From positions 1-64,000 of the forward strand of contig JASAMV010007384.1 of NCBI GenBank assembly GCA_030248065.1: a DNA stretch of 64,000 nucleotides. Reading direction: 5' to 3'. Positions 60,039-64,000 of the stretch are shown here, piece after piece. The notes below the pieces were generated by a model. That model was given only the letters and a program-made list of their open reading frames with translations. It searched no databases and had not been told where the DNA came from. Position 1 is the first letter of the stretch. Every line of letters starts with the position of its first letter. A program made the position numbers and the translations under genes. The DNA comes from Rhynchonema sp. JSB1_4 (taxonomy: Eukaryota; Nematoda; Chromadorea; Monhysterida; Xyalidae).

Positions 60039-61478
60039 GGCCGCATTCACAATGCAAGCGGATTAGCGGGCGAGATGCGCACGCTTTTGCATTCACAATG
60101 CAAAAAGCGGATTAGCGGATTAGCGGGCGAGCAACTTTTCACACCCGCTAATCCGCTAATCCGCTGCACGCGTGTGCATTCACAATGCAAAGCGGATTAG
60201 CCTGTTAGCGGATTAGCGGGTCCGCTAATCCGCTTTTCACGATTAGAACTGGTTCTATTTTTTTGCAGATTAGCACCGGAGGCGCACGTTCAGAAGCTTA
60301 TTATTTGCCTTCAAAACATTTTCAGAGCATGAAAAAAGTGTGTCATGAGCAGCTTAACCACCTGCGTTCATTGGAAACGTTTTTGTTGCAGTTTGATGTT
60401 TGGAAAAGTTATTTTTTACAACGTATGGTATCATTATCGCGTTCAGTTTCGACTCTACACGACATGGTTGCAAAATGCTGTATTGCAAAATGTGCTTGCT
60501 GTTTTTTTCCGACGGGCTTTGCATCGTGGCGAAAGTAAAGCCACTGAAGAAATAACTTGCATTGAACAATCAATGCGAGAATGCGATTCAACTCATTCAC
60601 ATTTTTGCCACAGCGGCCAACTATTTTTACACGGTTTCATATGAAAGCAAAAAAACTGAAAAAATAATGTAAAGTAATGTCCATGGGCGGTGTCGTACAC
60701 GCGCCCTATCATTCAGCAGGCCAGCGCGCTACCGCTGCGCTTCGCTGCTCTGCATCGATCATGCCATAAAGTGAGTGATAAACCTAGCAGCGTGTAAACT
60801 GCAAGTCTGTGTTGCGCTAAACTAGACAGTGCAGTGCTTATGATATCACACACGCGAAGGTTTGTTCGTGCATAAACACTGTGTCTTGAGAGGCGCATGT
60901 GGTCGAAGTTTGGCTAATATTACAATGGTCAACTCAAGTGGTCAAATCACTTCGTCAACTCACAGCAGTCCCAAATAAATGCGAGAAATAATACATGGCA
61001 TTCGGGGTGAGTTGACGAATCTACAATGTAAGTTGACAAAGTGATTCGACCACTTGAGTTGACCACTCTAATATACGCCTGTGTGTTATTCGTGCTATTT
61101 TCGTGATCGGTGTTCCTATATTTCTGTTTATTGGTTGGAAATGCTGCAATCCAATGAAACATTTAGAATAACAACATTTGATTGATTTGATGCGTGTAAT
61201 TTGCCATTTGTTGAACAAAGAAAGACACAAACAACAAAATTTTAAAGTAAATCTACTTTTTCACCTAAACTCGGACAACGTGCATTGTGAGCGCAATACC
61301 TTTTTGCGGATTAGCGGATTAGCGGGTTAGCGGATTAGCGGGTCTCCAATTAGCTGACCCGCTAATCCGCTTTTTCAATTTCCATTGTGAATGCAAAAGC
61401 GTGCGCGAAAAGCGGGCCCGCTAATCCGCAATCCGCTAATCCGCTAACCCGCTAATCCGCTGCATTGTGAATGCGGCC
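60039..61478. mobile_element. 1.44 kb PIF/Harbinger-like element with 'gcggattagcgg' repeats
   Basis: Inverted ends GGCCGCATTCACAATGCA sit between direct TAA copies (60036-60038 and 61479-61481). The 3-bp TAA/TTA duplication and GGC start are typical of PIF/Harbinger. Both sub-terminal zones are packed with GCGGATTAGCGG(G) words in both orientations, and the end word CATTCACAATGCA is repeated internally. There is no transposase frame. Confidence 0.85.
60916..61075. mobile_element. Small hairpin repeat nested in the PIF-like element
   Basis: ATGGTCAACTCAAGTGGTC and GACCACTTGAGTTGACCACT face each other over about 110 bp, with inner TCGTCAACTCAC/GTGAGTTGACGA pairing. A further fragment (GTTGACGACTTGAGTTGACC) flanks the host element at 61483-61502, so this family was at the site more than once. 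Confidence 0.7.
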
Positions 61479-61481
61479 TAA

Positions 61482-62051
61482 GTTGACGACTTGAGTTGAC
61501 CACTAATAGGACTTGTTGTTCTCTTAACTCAGTTATCGGTTACGTAATGGGTTCTAGAATATGAAAAACAAAGTGCCTCTATGTTTGTGACGTGGTCCGT
61601 CGTCTTTTGATGACCCATGCGCCACGCAGCACATGAACCTCAACACTGTAAGCCCGTCTTTGTCTTCGTGTCCTTCCGATCGCTAACCAATGTTTCTAAT
61701 TAGACGTGGTCCAGTAAGATGACAGGGACACAGCATAGGTCACGTAGTCACGTTGCAGCTGGTATTTCATTCATAGCGAAACACTCAAGTCTCAATGAGC
61801 CCCATGTCACTAAAATGGAGAATTGCATGGCAGGGTCAAACGGTCTGCTGAAACTGCCGTTGAAACAAGAGCCCAGCCCATGACATCGCTACCGTTACAC
61901 TTCATTTCCTTGTGTATTTCCCAGATTTTACTCGTTTTCTTATAAATATTATATGCGTTTACTGCAGCTGAAAGTTATTCCAGAATTCCACCCGTTACGC
62001 GCAGCACAATGAGCACTTTTCACAAAATTTCGATAAAGTAATCAGGCTGAA
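61482..62051. other. Upstream region of the K2P channel gene
   Basis: No exon is seen; it presumably contains the promoter and 5' UTR. No specific element can be assigned. Confidence 0.35.
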
Positions 62052-64000
62052 ATGGTTGACGTCGAAGGCGGTGGCGGGGAGGACGAGCCAAAATTCAGAA
62101 AGGTGACACGCTTGTTTGTCGATGTTTCACATGGTGAAAATATTGTGGTTTTTTATAGGCATTGAAACTGATCGCACCTCACGCCGGTCTGGTGATCCTA
62201 TGCTGCCTGTATGCATCAGTTGGTGCCTTCATATTCTATCAAATTGAATCACCACATGAAAATCAGGTGCGCATTTTCTCTTTTGTTTCATTCTGTAAAA
62301 ACAACGAAACATTTGCGCTTGCCTAGGTTCGAGCGACGGCTGTTGACCGTCTTCTTGACAGCCAAAAGGACCTGCTCAAAGTGTTGTGGTCGCACAGTAG
62401 AAGGGGGCACGGCAGATATGACAAACAAGAGTGGAGGAAGGTACATTGTACATAATGTTTCCAAAAGTCGGAAAACAATTCCAAAAAATGATGTGCAGGT
62501 AGCCAATGTCTACTTGGATGAGTACGGTCAATCACTTTACGATTCATTCACCACCGAATTCGTGAGATACGACGATTTATGGGTGAGTGCTGCTGTTCAC
62601 TGAGTTTAGTGGCAAAGGCGCAACTAAACAGCATAACAAGTTCGATGCCACCAATGTTTCACAATTGTTTTTGTAACGAAAATGCGCACTTCAGTTCACT
62701 GCCTTTTTGGCGTCAAAAGTGAACATATGGCTTCAAACATGCTTTGGTTATTAATTCCAGGCTTCATCCACTGAGCGCAAACTTGACGAACACCTAAAAG
62801 CAGCAGCTTCAGCTCGCGAACCCAACTATGACAATGACCGGAAAGTTCGTTCGATGAAAGCCAAGCACAGTCACAGTGAGCCACCAGTGGTGCCGATCAA
62901 CAATAATCGTTCCTCCACCAGCTGGCTGCATGCGTTGACCGTTGAACTTGCCCAAATCAAACGAACCAAACTGTGGACGGGCAGTAGCGCCGTGTTCTTT
63001 GCTGCGACAACAATGGCCACCATTGGTTGGAATGTGGAACAAAGAATATTAGTGCGGTGCACTGGAGAGTGTCTTTATGCTAATCTTGACTTGTCACCAA
63101 CGCGTTCATCCCATACATATGACGTGTAACGGAAGTTTCACGAAAACTTCGCGGGAATGGAGAGATGTGCATGAAACCCAATATTCATGTGCACGGCACT
63201 AATATTCTGAGATTGCAGAGATTGCATAATAACATATAAAAGTCCTTGGTTGCAGGTTACGGTAATATCGTGCCTGTGACAACCAAGGGTCGCATATTCT
63301 GTGTAATATTCGCGTTGATCGGCGCTCCGCTTGCCATTATTACTATCGGTTAGAAAATAATTTTGCTCTTAAGTTTGCGGAAAAAGGGTGATGATACTCA
63401 ATGACACTCACAAGTTCATATATAACAACAGGTAATCTTTACTCCGCATCTAGGTGCGTGATTGTCTCTTCCACACATACAGCTGAATCCTGTGAAGGAG
63501 TTTCTCATTCAGTAGAGATGATGGGTTATTGTCAAAACTCGAACTTATCAGCACTTTCAAAGTTCACTTGATTATTCAGGTGATCTCGGTAAGTTCCTGT
63601 CCGAATGCACGATTTGGCTGTACAAACGTCTGAAACAAGGTCGGGCACGTTTGGGTGCTGCGTGTGACCGAATGGGTAGACGTTGGGCTGCACGCGACAG
63701 GGATGTGGTCACGGAGGTGGTCGGCACTGATGAAATACACACCACCACCAATGATGAGGACAAGGTATGTATATGTATATATGTAGTGGTTGGGAAGCCG
63801 TGTGTATGAACAGGTTTTCTTGCTACAAACATGCACTTGTGTACATCTGCAGCACAGCGGAAGCACAAGACAAAGACAAACAGGGACAAAACCTTACTGC
63901 ATCTTGAAAACTGAGGAAGAAATTTCAACGCAGGCTGTCGAAAAAGACGACGGGGCAATAGATCTGGAGGACGATTTCGACAAAACCCAAGTGCCTGTTT
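62052..64000 (+). CDS. Two-pore-domain (K2P/TWK-like) potassium channel, 5' part
   Basis: Background K+ channel subunit; two subunits form one pore. Exons: 62052-62102, 62159-62266, 62327-62440, 62499-62582, 62761-63025, 63256-63348, 63580-63764, 63853 to beyond 64000; phases are continuous. TM1 is LIAPHAGLVILCCLYASVGA with the family's GAFIFYQIE. A long extracellular loop follows, then the first pore helix and selectivity filter ATTMATIGYGNIVPV (exons 5-6), TM2 (GRIFCVIFALIGAPLAIITI) and the typical DLGKFLSECTIWLYK. The large TM2-TM3 loop is charged and still unfinished at the window edge, so TM3, the second pore and TM4 are not seen. The start ATG gives a short acidic, Gly-rich N-terminus. 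Introns carry motif A (62129) and both orientations of motif B (63046, 63184). Confidence 0.95.
63184..63210 (-). repeat. Motif B, clear intronic copy (inverted)
   Basis: TGTGCACGGCACTAATATTC with the CTGA tail; reverse complement of the consensus TCAGAATATTAGTGCCGTGC. A direct copy lies 140 bp upstream in the same intron (63046-63062). Confidence 0.65.

Noticed and set aside
1..64000. CRISPR array, prophage or bacterial operon
   Set aside because: All genes are spliced animal genes; the repeats lack the regular spacer layout of CRISPR arrays.

Overview
The window is animal nuclear DNA with spliced genes: GT-AG introns mostly 40-300 nt long, codon-level homology only across exon joins, and many small inverted-repeat transposons. 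A nematode-type ecdysozoan is the best guess. The ATP synthase f subunit has the nematode layout and ends in YHW, and a TWK-type K2P channel is present. The exact clade cannot be read from the sequence. All exon models were joined by hand from reading phase and splice consensus.

Layout. 24-11294 (-): 25 exons of a large cadherin, running off the left edge. 11295-16809: gene-poor DNA with one CCGTAAAAACC-type MITE and a 1.6 kb palindrome. 16810-20709 (-): complete cytosolic tryptophanyl-tRNA synthetase. 20710-24430: repeat-filled spacer. 24431-31775 (+): an SH3-SH2-kinase-like gene whose SH2 and kinase signature residues are lost (a pseudokinase). 31776-38921: about 7 kb of nested G-run/palindromic elements. 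38922-39964 (+): mitochondrial ATP synthase subunit f. 40550-44265 (+): nucleoporin NUP58. 44635-47570 (+): FTSJ1/Trm7 tRNA 2'-O-methyltransferase. 51198-56593 (+): prolyl 3-hydroxylase (leprecan), with a possible CRTAP-like short form made by intron retention. 56594-62051: spacer with a 1.44 kb PIF/Harbinger-like element. 62052-64000 (+): start of a two-pore potassium channel, running off the right edge.

The genes do not form one pathway. WARS and FTSJ1 both concern tRNA(Trp) or anticodon-loop biology, but they are far apart and on opposite strands. Nothing here is a classical operon; NUP58 and FTSJ1 lie 369 bp apart in tandem.

The most unusual content is non-coding. (1) At least three short motifs recur across introns and spacers of unrelated genes, on both strands: TGAAACATCA, CAGAATATTAGTGCCGTGCG, and a hairpin around CACTGACGATGA. 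(2) A set of MITE-like elements with different ends share one internal architecture: a G-run, a family-specific repeated phrase, and a GCGCGC..GCGCGC hairpin. (3) An inverted copy of a pseudokinase exon start lies just upstream of that exon. These are read by eye and are not database-supported.
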